From the NCBI GenBank assembly GCA_947561395.2, contig OX387193.1, forward strand, positions 35,848,255 through 35,912,254: 64,000 bases of DNA, in the 5' to 3' direction. The notes beneath the pieces were generated by a model. That model was not told where the DNA came from. It was given only the letters and a program-made list of their open reading frames with translations, and searched no databases. Every line of letters starts with the position of its first letter. Position 1 is the stretch's first letter. Below are positions 23,401 to 34,370 of this stretch, one piece after another. The position numbers and the translations under genes are program-made. Origin of the DNA: Buxus sempervirens (lineage: Eukaryota > Streptophyta > Magnoliopsida > Buxales > Buxaceae).

Positions 23401-23586
23401 CTCCTTCGTACTAATAAAGCTGTTGATGATACTTTGAAGGAAAAGACCCGTCAGTGCATCGAAATCTCCCATGAGCTGAAATCGGAGATAGAGTTGGCTC
23501 GAGGTTCCTTTCTGCTTTGGTCCATTTTGGTTGAAGAAAAACGGTCTGCTCAAGAGTCTTTTGACCGTATTCATTCTGCAATTTAA
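20449..23586 (+). pseudogene. PMD-type antisense gene 1 of element E (four exons)
   Basis: Plant mobile domain-like gene with ATG at 20449 (MAGNLIRY). Motifs: WVTWVDSMKERF, NTFNFPCGPMTPTVMDVCFI, a basic nuclear-type tract KKRKQPPTKKKKASKK, LAPYFLSVLYHSLQ, and GGPLWFLQFWAYNYFPSQF. Exons read 20449-22024, 22087-22152, 22215-22372 and 22438-23586, joined by GT-AG introns of 62, 62 and 65 bp that keep the frame. The last exon ends in a long coiled coil (about 23080-23580). One in-frame TGA (21145-21147) breaks it. PMD proteins are known from plant transposons and from host silencing factors (MAIN/MAIL1); the biochemical role is unclear. It lies antisense to pol, about 210 bp from the PPT, and is homologous to the next gene. 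Confidence 0.75.
21997..22252 (+). repeat. 128-bp tandem duplication of exon plus intron
   Basis: Two units with a period of exactly 128 bp, each holding an intron of exactly 62 bp (22025-22086, 22153-22214) with GT and AG kept, and a 66-bp exon between. The middle exon encodes 22 residues repeated at the flanking exon edges (around GEVLPLALE / GEVPSLALE and ESLAASIQE / ESLPALIQE). The reading frame is kept. Confidence 0.85.
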
Positions 23587-23944
23587 AACACTTCTTTGTA
23601 AAGCATTTAATGAATTCAAATCCTTTTTTGAAATCCATTTGCCAACTGTCCTAGCCTTTAGAATCGGCCCCCTTTTTGACAAAGTTTATCTTTTCAAATT
23701 GATTCGCCCGTATGATCTTTACTTTCAAAACGTTTTATTCAAGAAGATCTCCAACCGCCGTTTCGATTTCTTTGGGAAGGCAATTGTACCATCAACACCT
23801 TTTTCGGGAAGACCGCGATCTTATCAAAAGCTCTTCCCCGATATTTTAATCATTACGAATCTTTTTCTATCGGCAGACGTTTTTTGTAGTGTTTCATCTT
23901 CCTTCTTTCTGCAAGCTTTCTTTGTCTGGTTCTTGTCATCGATC

Positions 23945-26703
23945 ATGGCGGACGAACATCCTAATGACTTGAATCTGTTTGGCGATGGCAAGGATGGACC
24001 TGTTCTCGGTCCATGCACCGATGTAGAGACGGAAGAGGCCCCAAAGGTCCTGCATTCTTCTTACCATTTGATCGGTGCCCATGACACTGTGAGGTGGGGT
24101 CCTCTGATTCTTCTTCCTCGCTCTTGGCCTAAGTGTTCTCCTGAGTGGAACAAATGGGTTGACAGGCTACGGCCTCATCACATGGAGACCTGGGTTAGGC
24201 TCGGGTTGGTGGAGATAATCTTCTATTCCACTTTCTACATTCCCTTCAATCCTTTCTTTCTTGGGGTGGCCTCATTTTTCTGGTGTCGGGGTTCCAACAC
24301 CTTCTCTTTCTGTCACGGTCCCATGACTCCCACACTCCTAGATGTTTGTTGTATCACTGGCCTTTCAGTTCTTGGGGAAGAAATAGACTCCAGTTTATCT
24401 CTTTTCCCGTCTTCTGTTTTCAGCACTGTTCATGCTTCTTCTGCTTTTGGCACCTTCGTTCGTGCTGAGCGGGTTTCAGATGTTGATATTCCTCCTTCCT
24501 TTCAAGAACATTGTTCTTTCTTGCTGTTCCTCCTTTGCCACTTTTTCTGCTGTGGCCCATCTGCTCAGATGGTAAAGGAGTTCGCCGGCATTGCGGTAGC
24601 CCTTGCCCAGGGTCGCCGTCTGGCTTTAGCTCCCTTCTTTCTCAGCCAGGTCTATCGTGGTTTACATAGTCTGTCCTCCGGCCGATTAGGGGTCACTAGT
24701 GGCCCTCTTTGGTTCTTACAATTCTGGTTTTATGAATACTTCCCCGGCTTTTTCTGTGAAGCCGTAGATCACCCTTTCCCTGATTATTACTATGCCGGCC
24801 ATCGCTGGCTTACCGTGACGCCCAGGCAATTGTCTTTTAGGGTTGTTCTTGATTTTTTCCTTGTAGGTATATAGGTAGCAAATCTTCCTTTATTTCATCG
24901 TTTTTCCTTAGAACAATTCCATGGGTCCCCTCTTTATGCTGCCATTAATTCTTTTCCTGAGGCTCGCCGACGTGCTATGGCTAGTTTTCTTATTGCCCGG
25001 GAGCTCCCTTTTGGCTTGCATAACCGAGATGCTCCTGCTACTTCCAGAAGAGAAGGAGTAGAAATCTATCTGCTGCATTTTGTCAGCCGGCAGCTTGGTT
25101 ATGGCCAAGGCATTCCTCTTGTTTTGTTCCCATTTACCAATGGTGACTCTCGGTCAGTCTTAAATCCCAGCTATCTGTCGTTAGCTACCCATCGGTTTCG
25201 TGATCTTTCTGATCTTTTCCGCAATTATCCTCCTCCCCGGGAATCCTCGGCCGAACCTTCCTTTCGGAGATGGTGGGCTCGGCTTTATTCTGACTTTGTC
25301 CGGCTTGATGCGGAGTCATATACTGCGCTTTTTCGACCGACTGCGGCCGATATTGCGAGTATAGGAAAACTCTGTGGGCATTATGAGGCCCGTTACCCAG
25401 GTAACTTTCTTTTATTCTCTTGCAAATTGATTTTTTCTATTCGGTCGCGTCTGACTTTCTTATTCTCCATTAGATGATCGTCGGTCCTCCAATGTAAAGG
25501 CAAGAAAAGAAAGCTGAGGTGACGCCGATGGTCACCGTCAACTGGAGGCGACCTTCAAAGGCTTCTGCCAGTCGGAGCAACCCTTCCTCCAAGAAGTCGC
25601 CACTAAAAAAGCGGAAGATTGGTGAGGTATCAGATGGTCGTGCTTACGTCACTCGTTCTAGCTTGCGATTTCGGGTTCAAAATTCGGATGAACATATCAT
25701 CGTGGCTGACGATCCTTCGGACGAGGAAGAAGATATTGATTTATCTCACCCTCAGCATGGGCCTCCCGTTCGTTCTGGAAGCAGTGGTCGATCATCTCCC
25801 ATGCCGACTCCTCCCCGTGCATTCCATTATGTTAGTCCCCTATCTCGTCCTCCAACAAATCCTGTCTCCTCCATGGCCGATCCATCGCCTAGTGCTTCTA
25901 GGCAGGTTCCTCTCATTCCTTCTCCTGGTCTTGATGAAGCCAGCCCGTCCACTTCCCCTGGTGGTGTTTTATCGGATTCTTCTTCTGATGAATTACCTGA
26001 TGATCCAAAAGTCCCGGTGGTCAATGAAGATAATTTTAGACCTGTTCCTGGTACTTGCTTTGGATTTGTCAGATCGTGTTTCATGGAGATAGATCGTTGT
26101 CTCGCCTCTCCAGAATTCCATGATCTTCGTCCAGTATTTCTTTCAGGATTCAACAGTCGTGACGAACTCCGCTCTTTAGTTCTTCGTCGACCTGAAGATC
26201 TTTCTGATGATGAGCTGGCTGAGATCCGATTGCTAATATGTCGAGCCGTGGTGACTAATCCTCATGGGGATCCTACGGCTGAAAGTCGGTTAATGTCCAT
26301 GCTCGGATTTTACAGTGCCGTGCCTCAACTAAGAGAAGCTATGGACTTTCTTCGTTCTATCAATATCAGATGTTCTGACTTTCGCCAAGAAATCCGTGAG
26401 GTATTCAGTTATCATCATCAGCTGGAAGCTTTGCGGCGGACTCTAGGTGTCAACTCTCTCAATCAGGTCTCTGTTGCTGACAGTCCATCGGCTGCTGCTT
26501 TGACCGAATTATCTCGACTCCAATCTGAGGAACAACATCTTAAAGATTCTATCAAGGCTCAGTGGATGCTGGTCGAGTCAAGCCGTCATCGCTTGGAGGA
26601 GCACATGAGAGACGAAAGAGAGGTGGAGGTGCGCCGGGCTGAGATGCAATTCTTGCTGGAGCGGGCAAAGTATGATCATGCCCGATTTAAAACTTGGTTT
26701 TGA
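23945..26703 (+). pseudogene. PMD-type antisense gene 2 of element E
   Basis: A second PMD-like gene 360 bp after gene 1 and homologous to it: WNKWVDRLRPHHMETWVRLG, NTFSFCHGPMTPTLLDVCCI, LAPFFLSQVYRGLH, GPLWFLQFWFYEYFPGFF, RREGVEIYLLHFVSRQLGYG. ATG at 23945 (MADEHPND). An in-frame TAG stands at 24872-24874. An intron is likely at 25401-25472 (GT-AG, 72 bp). A frame change near 25475-25518 is needed to enter the last part (25519-26703). That part starts with a basic nuclear-type tract (KKSPLKKRKIGE), then a Ser/Pro-rich region and a coiled coil near the end. It ends tail to tail with pol of the same element. The function is unknown; DNA or chromatin binding is inferred only. Confidence 0.72.
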
Positions 26704-26963
26704 GGGGTAAGATCTTTTAAACAATATACCGTTTGTACGGTATTAACTCTTTGATGACAATGCCATATGGTTGGCATTTTAAACTTTATTTAGCCGGTTT
26801 CTCGGCTTTTTATTTAGACGGTAGTTTTTTGCATGTCTTTAGATGCGTAACATACTCGTTTTATTTCATATCAACTGCTCGTTACAGAAAGACTAAAACT
26901 TGAAATAAGAACAATCAAAATGTATTTATTTCAACATTGATCTTTTATACAATCAAAGCCGAG
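26704..26963. repeat. E spacer with three hairpins (6-base loops)
   Basis: Downstream of PMD gene 2. Arms: ATACCG/CGGTAT (26726-26743), AATGCCA/TGGCATT (26759-26778), AGCCG/CGGCT (26792-26807). All loops are 6 bases and the centres are 34 and 31 bp apart. The rest is AT-rich with no gene. The last five bases, CCGAG (26959-26963), are the left TSD of F. Confidence 0.7.
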
Positions 26964-27645
26964 TGTAAGCACCTTATTTTTGCACCCCTAGAATTGCTGA
27001 AAATGAAAACCCTGGCAGAAAGTCAAACCCCGAGGGGACAAAAAGTTGACTTTTTGATTAAGTGATATTTGGCCACCTTGCTTTATATCATTGGATAGAG
27101 AATCCCGACATGGTTCCAACGCAACTGAGTTTGCAGGAATCGGAGTCCGGATGAAGGTTCTGCGGGCGGTCAAACTTGGGCGAAGCCAAAAGTTGACTTT
27201 CTGGTAAAATCCGATCCAGAGGCCTACCCCTAGGCCATGGGATAGAGGGCTCCAATACAATTCTAACGCAACTGAGTTTGCCCAGATCGGAGCCCGGATG
27301 AAGAAAATATGAGCCGAAAAAATTCCCGAGCAGCAAAACTGGCAAACTGCGCACGTGGCAGAGAGCTGCACACGTGGCGAGTTGCGCAGGAAAATATCTC
27401 GGGGATCAAATCCATAAATATCCAAACATTCAAAATATCCCAGGGACTAAATCTGTAAAAATCCAAGAATATCGGATTAAATTGAAAATAACCAGGGACT
27501 AAATCCGAAAATTCGGATTTTCCGACCAAACGAGCGGCCGCATTAATGGTTTTTTAATCATTCGGTCGCTCGCGCGAACGTGGCAGGGGGTATGCGCTCA
27601 CCTTGAGGTGGGCGCCAAACTCGGCGGATACCCTCTTTCCTCTTC

Positions 27646-27653
27646 TATAAAAG
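27646..27653 (+). promoter_or_regulatory. TATA box of LTR F
   Basis: TATAAAAG, 682 bp into the LTR, in the context TCTTCTATAAAAGCCGCGC. Confidence 0.55.
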
Positions 27654-28386
27654 CCGCGCAAGGTTTCATTTCCAGGGGTTGGAAAAATTTTTGTTGGAGA
27701 GTTTTGGGGTTCGGGATTTTAGGGGCCGGCTTTCGTCTCTGGCGAAATTCTTTCCGGGGCAGAGAGTTCTCACTCTCTGGTTCTCTCCAAGGTTGGGTCT
27801 TCCCACGGAGAATTAGTCCTCCTTGCTTGGCCTAAGTTAAAAGAACCCTCCCTTCTTCCTCTCCGATTACCTCACAACCGAGAAGACGACCAGTTGGTGA
27901 GGAGAGGTAGTGCTCCAGCGACTGCTCGTGTGCTCCAAGGAACCCTCCGGCATACCCTGCAAGGGATTAAAACAAGGTAATGTTCCCTATTTAATAAATG
28001 AGCTCATTTCAAGCTTTCAAGCGTGACTAGGGTGTCTCCTGGGTGTGCTAATTTATTTGCTGTTTGTGCTTGATTGATTCGAAGGGGGAGCATGTTCCCC
28101 CATGAGTTATCCATCTCTGTTGTATCCCGATAAAGCCCCCGGTTCCCTTCTTGATTATTCATGTTATGTTAATGCATGTTCTGTTAGTGTTTGGTTTTCG
28201 GGCTCATAGGTTTGCAAAGAGATTTGATTCTCACAAGTTAGGTTAGATTAATTTTGAAGTGGGTTCAGGTGTCTTCTGGGAGTCTAACGATCCCCAGAAA
28301 TCAGTTACAGAGACCAAAAAACCCTAAAAACCAGTCGGAAATGGAGTTTGGAGAGAAAAAAACAGAGAGTCAGGGTCTGCGCTGAG

Positions 28387-28523
28387 CTCGCGCTCACCTC
28401 GCGCTGAGCTCGCGCTCACCTCGCGCCAAGCTCGCGTCCACCTCGCGCCGAGCTCGCGCCCACTTCTTTTTGGGTGCGCTGAGCTCGTGCCCACCTGGCG
28501 CCTAGCTCGCGCCCACCTGGCGC
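28387..28523 (+). repeat. 11-bp CpG-rich minisatellite in LTR F
   Basis: Units of 11 bases near CTCGCGCTCAC: CTCGCGCTCAC, CTCGCGCTGAG, CTCGCGCTCAC, CTCGCGCCAAG, CTCGCGTCCAC, CTCGCGCCGAG, CTCGCGCCCAC, then a short gap and further variants. The surrounding LTR is far less CpG-rich. The same 11-base units occur in the sense strand of D's LTRs. Confidence 0.88.
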
Positions 28524-29732
28524 CCACTTCAGTTTTCGTGATTTTTCGCTGTTTTCGGTCCGCCCATTTCGCGCCGACCTCGCGCCTACTACCTGAGGTT
28601 GGCGCCTACCCCTAAAACATGCTGAATTGATATATTTTTGGAAAATTCCAAAAGTGAGCCAATTTTTTCTTGATAGAGTGTCAATCTTGTGTATTTTCTT
28701 ATGTGATTATTGCTGAATGTGGGTTTTATTTCCAAACCGAACCGGATGAACCAATAGGGTTTCCAGGTCACCCGGAAACCCAAAATGGGGCTTGGACCCT
28801 TGGTCCAACTTGGTTTCCAGTGGGCCTTCCAACGGGGCCCACCAAGCCCGACCAATTCATTTTGCTTAGCTAAGATAATAAAAGATTTGAGTGGGCCAGA
28901 CCACTTGAGGCCCACCCAAGCCCTAATTGGGCCATGCATGATTAAAGTAGGATGTGGTTTGGCCGAGACCACGGGTAGGGCCTATCGGGCCCACTAAGCC
29001 CACGAACCCAACCAACTTAGGGTTTCAAAGACCCCAACTCAGGAAGTCTTGGGTTTTCAAGCCCAAGCCCAGGTAAAAGGCCTCAAGCCCAACACTTGGC
29101 CATTTTGGCACAGATAAGCAAAAATAATCAAAACCACTTGGCAACCAACTGTGGGGCCCACCTAGGGGCCCGAAATGCAATCCAACCCACGTTGCATGGA
29201 AATCACTAAATAATCAAATCTGAACTCTAAAATAAAATCAATTCAAAGTGAGCCAAAGTCCAAAGGGCCACACTTGGCCCACCAAGGAACATGCGGGCCA
29301 CACTTGGTCCACCAAGGGATACCGTGGGCCTTCCAACGGGGCCCACCCCACCAGGCCCAGATCATCTTAATTAAAAATATAAAATCAAGTAAAGGGACCC
29401 ACACCACCTTGGCGGTCCCGCCAAACTTAATCAAAATTGCATGCTGGAATAGGAATCGGGTGAGTGAGAGACCAAAGTTGACTCAAACCAAGGAAACCTA
29501 TGGGACCCGTCACTTGACGGGGTGGACTGGGGTGTCTACGGACTTCCCCAGACCGCAACCGAGCCCCTACTTAGAATCTCAAAGCCGTAGACCAAAAGCC
29601 TTAGAAGAAGAACTTAGGTACCCAGGTGTCTGCCTGCACCCCATCAGGCAGTGGCGACTCCAAACAATCCCGAGGCACGCGTTGTTTTGCGTGCGCCTCG
29701 TCGTGCGACCGAAATCGGGTGCGCACACCGAG

Positions 29733-30322
29733 CTCTTCCGGCTCTTTCATACAACCAAGGCCAGATGTTTCAGCCGGGGCCTGATAATACAGCTGGGGCC
29801 GGTATGTCCCTGAAATTTCTTCGCACGCCAATTGTGGATGGCATGAGCGAAGGACAATTTAACCAAAGGGACAAAAGGAAAGAGGGGGGGATGGCGACTA
29901 CTTTGACCGACGTAAATGTTGGTCGGAGAAGAGAACTCTCGTCTCTACCCAGAACTCGGTGGTAGAAGACCTACCGTGATGGGGTCAGCGAGAGTGGAGC
30001 CGATTTTTCCAATCCCACCCATTCCTATGAAGTAATCGGCTTTGTTGACCTCTTCTTCTTCGATCATCTCCTTAGTCCGTAGTCGGCTTTTGATCGTTCG
30101 CCATTTCTTTTCCTTCATATTACTCAGCTTTCATTTCTTGAAAGAATGGCGAACCTCACCTTTAGTATTTATAGACCGAACGTTCAGAGGAAGATCAATG
30201 GATTTGAGAGGATCTCGAGGAGATCTTCTATTTCGGTCTAATCCACATCGTGTATTGTCGGCGCTTCGATTTGACAATGCCATTTATTTGGCATTGCAGG
30301 TACCGAGCAGTAGATATTTATT
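29733..30322. other. E spacer after pol, no gene
   Basis: AT-rich spacer between F and the pol stop. It contains one strong hairpin 26-47 bp beyond the pol end (arms CAATGCCA/TGGCATTG, 30276-30297). Its stem matches the middle hairpin at 26759. Nothing else is recognised. Confidence 0.6.
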
Positions 30323-31404
30323 TTATTCCTGATTTTCCTCAGGTTGGTTATCGATTTTGCGGCTTTCCCATAGAGTGGGGAAATACCGTTTCAAAAACTG
30401 GCCGTTGATAATTTTCTTTTCTTGGCCGTCTAATGACTGTATGTGATATGCCCCTCGGGCAATACTTTGCTGACTTGCAGTGGTCCTTCCCATGTAGGTG
30501 ACCACTTTCTGTATAAGGAGCCCTTTTTTCCTATTGGTAGAAGTGTTTTCCACACTAGGTCTCCTTGAGCAAATGACTTGTGCTTCACTCGGCGGTTATA
30601 CGATCTCGCAATCCTTTGTTTAAGTGCCTTTTGTCGGTCTAGGGCTAGCCTCCTCATTTCTCCCAAGTCTTCTAACTCAATTAACATTGCTTCTGTGTAC
30701 TCCTTGGGAGTAAAATTATTTTGAATAGCCACCCTCAAAGATTTGACCGTGATCTCCACTGGAATAACTGCCTCATGACCGAAGGTTAAGGCAAAAGGGG
30801 TAGTTCCAATAGACGTCTTGTAAGAGATTCGATACGCCCATAATGCTTCAAATAGAAGTTTGTGCCAACTTCTTGGCTTATCTTCAATCATCTTTCTCAG
30901 AATATTTTTCAACACTTTGTTGGTTGCTTTCGCCTATCCATTTGCCTGTGCGTAATATGGTGTCGATTGAATCATTCTGATGCCATATGTTTTGGCAAAT
31001 TCAACCATTTCTTGTCCCACAAAAACGGTGCCTGAATCGGTCGTGATGGTTTCTGGGATACCGTATCTGTGAATTATTTGCTCCCTGATAAACTCAATCA
31101 CATCCGATTGTTCCACCTTTTTCAAAGGTTTGGCTTCCACCCACTTGGTGAAGTAATCGGTAGCTATTATGATGAAATTATGTAGCCCAGCTAAAGGGGG
31201 ATACACCTTTCCGATTAAATCCATTGCCCATCCTCTGAAGGGCCATGGTTTGACTATTGTTTGCAATTCGAATGCTGGTACCCTTTGAACGGGTCCATGT
31301 TTTTGACACTCTTGACATCCCGTGGTGAATGTTTGGCAATCTTTCAATATTGAAGGCCAGTAATAACCATGCCAACGTGATAACCATCGCATCTTGATTC
31401 TAGC
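30323..31404 (-). pseudogene. Element E integrase, broken
   Basis: From 31404 downward: zinc-finger half (RWHGYYWPS, CQTFTTGCQECQKHG), core (MDLIGKVYPPLAG, IATDYFTKWVEAKPL, TTDSGTVF), then STPYYAQANG. TAG at 30934 replaces the usual Gln, and the catalytic Glu two residues later reads Lys (AKATNK where families have AEATNK), so it would be inactive even without the stop. The C-terminal part (FEALWAYRISYKTSIGTTPF; WEGPLQVSKVLPEG) needs a one-base frameshift near 30448 to reach the end HIQSLDGQEKKIINGQFLKR...QPEENQE. The enzyme would insert the cDNA in the nucleus. Confidence 0.85.
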
Positions 31405-32592
31405 CTATTGTGCGCCACAGACCCCTTCATGTACTTCGGCCATTACTAACATAGCCTCTGTAGGGTTGACACATCTAAGTGGGATGTCGTCAATACTCTT
31501 TTTGTATAATTCACCGCCCAGAATGAAATAGTTGGCGGCTTTCCTTTTGGTTGATCTGCTAGTCTTCACAGTAGGATCTTTGAGATATCCCCAGATTTCA
31601 CCTCTCCAATCTTGTCGTATTGTCTGATTACAACATGCCAGTGAATCTACCAAAAATGGTCTTTTCTCGGAATTGGGGAGAGATTGTACGGTCATTGTTC
31701 TGATTGAATCGCGCAGTCTAAGTCCGGATGCTAACTGGGCCAATTCATTAGCTTGGTAATTTTCCTTCCTCGGCCGATGTTCAAATTCGATTCTATTGAA
31801 CTGCTGGGCCAAGAATCTCGCTCTTCGTAGTAAGAGTACCAATGACTTGATATTGTAGTTATATATGCCCTCCATTTGCTTCAAGACGAGTTGGGAATCC
31901 CCAACAATATTGACCGCTCGAGCACTCATTTCCCATAAAATCTCCAACCCTATAATCGTAGCTTCAAACTCCGCTTGATTATTCGTAGACAATTCTTCGA
32001 GCTGAAATGCATGTTCGTGCTTGTCGCCGGTTGGTAAAGTTATTACCACTCCAATCCCATAAGCGAATTCTGTTTTTGAACCATCAAATTCCAGTGTCCA
32101 TGGTTGGAATTCAGCGTAGCAAAAACTGGCATGAAACACTGGGATATCAAGTTCTTTTTCTTGTACGCTGGATGGATGATCGGACAAAAAATCGGCCAAT
32201 GCTTGCCCTTTTACCACTTTCTGTGGTACATATTTGAAGTCAAACTCCATCAGAGTCAGAGTCCATTTCTCGAGTCTAACACTCACCGTGGGTCGAGTGA
32301 GCATATATTTAACCACTTCTGTGGCTGCTATGACAAAAATTTCTCTGGCCGAAAGGAGATAATGTCGCAATTTGGTAGCTGCATAGTAAAGCGTGAGACA
32401 TAACTTCTCCAGATTAGTGTACCTTTCTTCTATCGGAGTGAGAAATCTGCTAAGATAATAAATGGCCTGCTCAAACCCTTGCTCGTTCTCTTGGGCCAAT
32501 AAGACTCCAATCGAATCATTTGCAGCTGCTATGTAAAGCTTTAGTGGCCGTTCTTTTGAAGGTGGCACTAAAACCGATGGTGTTGCCAAATA
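31405..32592 (-). pseudogene. Element E dual RNase H region
   Basis: The first RNase H (LKLYIAAANDSIGVLLAQEN, YYLSRFLTPIEERYTNLEKL, LRHYLLSAREIFVIAATEVV) is followed by a second, archaeal-type RNase H: TLEFDGSKTEFAYGIGVVIT, NNQAEFEATIIGLEILWEMS, VGDSQLVLKQMEG, HRPRKENYQANELAQLASG. Two RNase H domains in tandem mark the Tat lineage of Ty3/gypsy. The end (YKKSIDDIPLRCV, VMAEVHEGVCGA) is the start of the integrase zinc finger. TAG at 31405-31407 interrupts it. The stop at 32593-32595 separates it from RT in the same frame. Confidence 0.9.
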
Positions 32593-33897
32593 TTACTTAA
32601 TGCTTTCAAACGCGGCTTGTTGCTCCTCATTCCAAATAAATTCTTCAGTATCTTTGATCTTTAGTAATGGAGATAGGACCCTGATCTTTCCGGCCAAGTT
32701 TGAAATGAATCTCCTCAAGAAATTCACTTGGCCGAGCAATCTTTGTAGCTGTTTCTTATTGGCCGGTGGCTTGTCTTCTATGACCGACTTTGCCTTATTT
32801 TTGTCAACCTCTATTCCTCTTTGGTGCACGAGAAAGCCTAGGAAATTTCTGGCCGATACTCCAAAGGCACATTTTAATGGGTTCATTTTCAAGCTGTACT
32901 TTCGAAGTCGCTCAAAAACCTGCTTTAAATGTTGTAAGTGGTCTTTCTCGGTCTGAGATTTTATTACCACATCATCAATATATACCTCGAGTATCTGACC
33001 GATCATATCATGGAAGATAAGATTCATTGTCCTCTGATAGGTTGCACCAGCATTTTTCAACCCGAAGGGCATAACTACCCAACAGTAAGTTCCTAATGCT
33101 CCAGGGCAGTGAAATGCCGTTTTAGATACATCATCTTTGGCAATAAAAATTTGATTATAGCCGGAGTGGCCATCCATGAATGACAAATACTTATGCCATG
33201 ATGCATTATCAACTAAGAGATCAGCGATCGGCATTGGATATTCATCCTTGGGTGTTGCAGAATTCAGATTGCGGAAGTAAATACATACCCTAATTTGATC
33301 ATTCTTTTTTATTACAGGCACCACGTTAGAAAGCCAATCAGCGTATCGTATTGGCCTAATGAACCCGGCTGATAAAAGCCGTTCTATTTCAACCTTTACT
33401 TTACATATCACGTCGTCACCCATCCTCCTTGAAGGCTGTCTAAATAGTTTGAATTCCGGCTTGATAGGGAGCCTGTGTTCTACCATTTTTCGATCCAACC
33501 CTGGCATCTCTTGGTAAGTCCAGGCAAAACAGTTCGAATATTCGGCCAATAATTGTTCCATTTCTTGTCTGATCGAAGGTGGTAGTAACTTGCTTATGAA
33601 AACAGGCTTTCGTTCTACTTCTGTTCCCAGGTTGATTTCTTCTAATGGATCCTGGGTGTCTACCTTCAGGTCTTCTAGCTTGGCTGGTGCTGCTTGCAGA
33701 TCGGCGAGAGTAATCTCATCCCGATCTTGTATCCCTTCATCATCTTGTTCGTTGATGAATTCGTCCGAGTTCACCATTATCTCGCCGTTTTCCGGCCATT
33801 CCTGATCCTGTTGAAATTTCCCTACTTTTTCTTCCTGCATGTAAGCTGTCATCTTTCTTAAGACGGCCTCTGCAACTTCTGATGGTTTAACCATCAT
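32593..33897 (-). pseudogene. Element E reverse transcriptase
   Basis: 434 open residues. An N-terminal acidic linker, WTYQEMPGLDRKMVEHRLPI, WLSNVVPVIKKNDQIRVCIY, SATPKDEYPMPIADLLVDNA, motif A FMDGHSGYNQIFIA, MPFGLKNAGATYQRTMNLIF, catalytic VYIDDVVIKS (YIDD), thumb FLGFLVHQRGIEVDKNKAKS and LLGQVNFLRRFISNLAGKI. The usual CVDYRNLN reads CIYFRNLN. It ends in TAA (32593-32595), beyond which the same frame continues into RNase H. It copies element RNA into DNA in the particle. Protease lies immediately upstream (33887-34370) in another frame. Confidence 0.92.
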
Positions 33898-34370
33898 TTG
33901 GTAGTTCTTTGAGTTCGGCGACTGCGGCTACCTCTGTAAGCCGGTGTTGCGCCGATTGTAGTATAGCCGAACTTGAAGCGATCGGCTGCCCATTCTTGTC
34001 ATATCCATTAAATGAAATAGGTTTTACCCCTTCGTTATAAAGGGATGCATGTGCGGCATTGGAATCCACGGCAAATGGCCACTTGTCGGCTTTCACATCT
34101 TTGATCTTGCCATCTTTCCAAAACAGCAACGATTGGTGTAAAGAAGATGGTACACATCTATTCGAATGGATCCAATCTCTTCCCAGCAATGCGTTGTATC
34201 CGGCCGATGATTCAATCACGAAGAATGCCTGAGAGATTGCCGTGCCCCAACCGTTAGTTCGATTGGGAGGATTCCTCTAGTTCCTGTAATACCCCCTGCA
34301 AAGTTAGTAACTGTAATTTCGGAAGGCATTAAATCCGAATAAGACTTATCTAGCTTCTTCAATGTGGAGA
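33887..34370 (-). pseudogene. Element E protease C-terminal part
   Basis: Residues [40 protein letters not shown] and [20 protein letters not shown] match the post-active-site half of a Tat-type aspartic protease (Y-N-x-L-L-G-R-D-W-I-H). The catalytic D-T-G part is absent because the sequence switches to element A at about 34365-34380. Two frames are used (a shift near 34225). Upstream gag is missing entirely. Confidence 0.8.

Larger units (their letters stand above)
26964..29727 (+). mobile_element. Solo LTR 'F' (2764 bp), Tat-type, TSD CCGAG
   Basis: It starts TGTAAGCACCTTATTTTTGC and ends GGTGCGCACA. Identical flanks CCGAG stand at 26959-26963 and 29728-29732. There is one start motif only and no PBS or coding domains, so it is a solo LTR. 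It carries a TATA box, an 11-bp CpG-rich minisatellite and a 3' third that matches LTRs G (reversed) and I. It inserted into the spacer between the convergent pol and PMD gene 2 of E. Confidence 0.92.
19141..34370 (-). mobile_element. Element 'E', Tat-type element with dual RNase H and two antisense PMD genes
   Basis: Pol runs on the minus strand (34370 to 30323). Two PMD-type genes run on the plus strand (20449-23586, 23945-26703), so they are antisense to pol and lie between integrase and the 3' LTR (19141-20237). A PPT abuts the LTR. The right end is not an LTR: the minus-strand protease simply stops at about 34365-34380 and element A resumes. E has therefore lost its 5' LTR, gag and the protease start, and A has lost its RNase H region, in one deletion. 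The left flank is CTATC (19136-19140). Solo LTR F lies inside. Confidence 0.85.
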
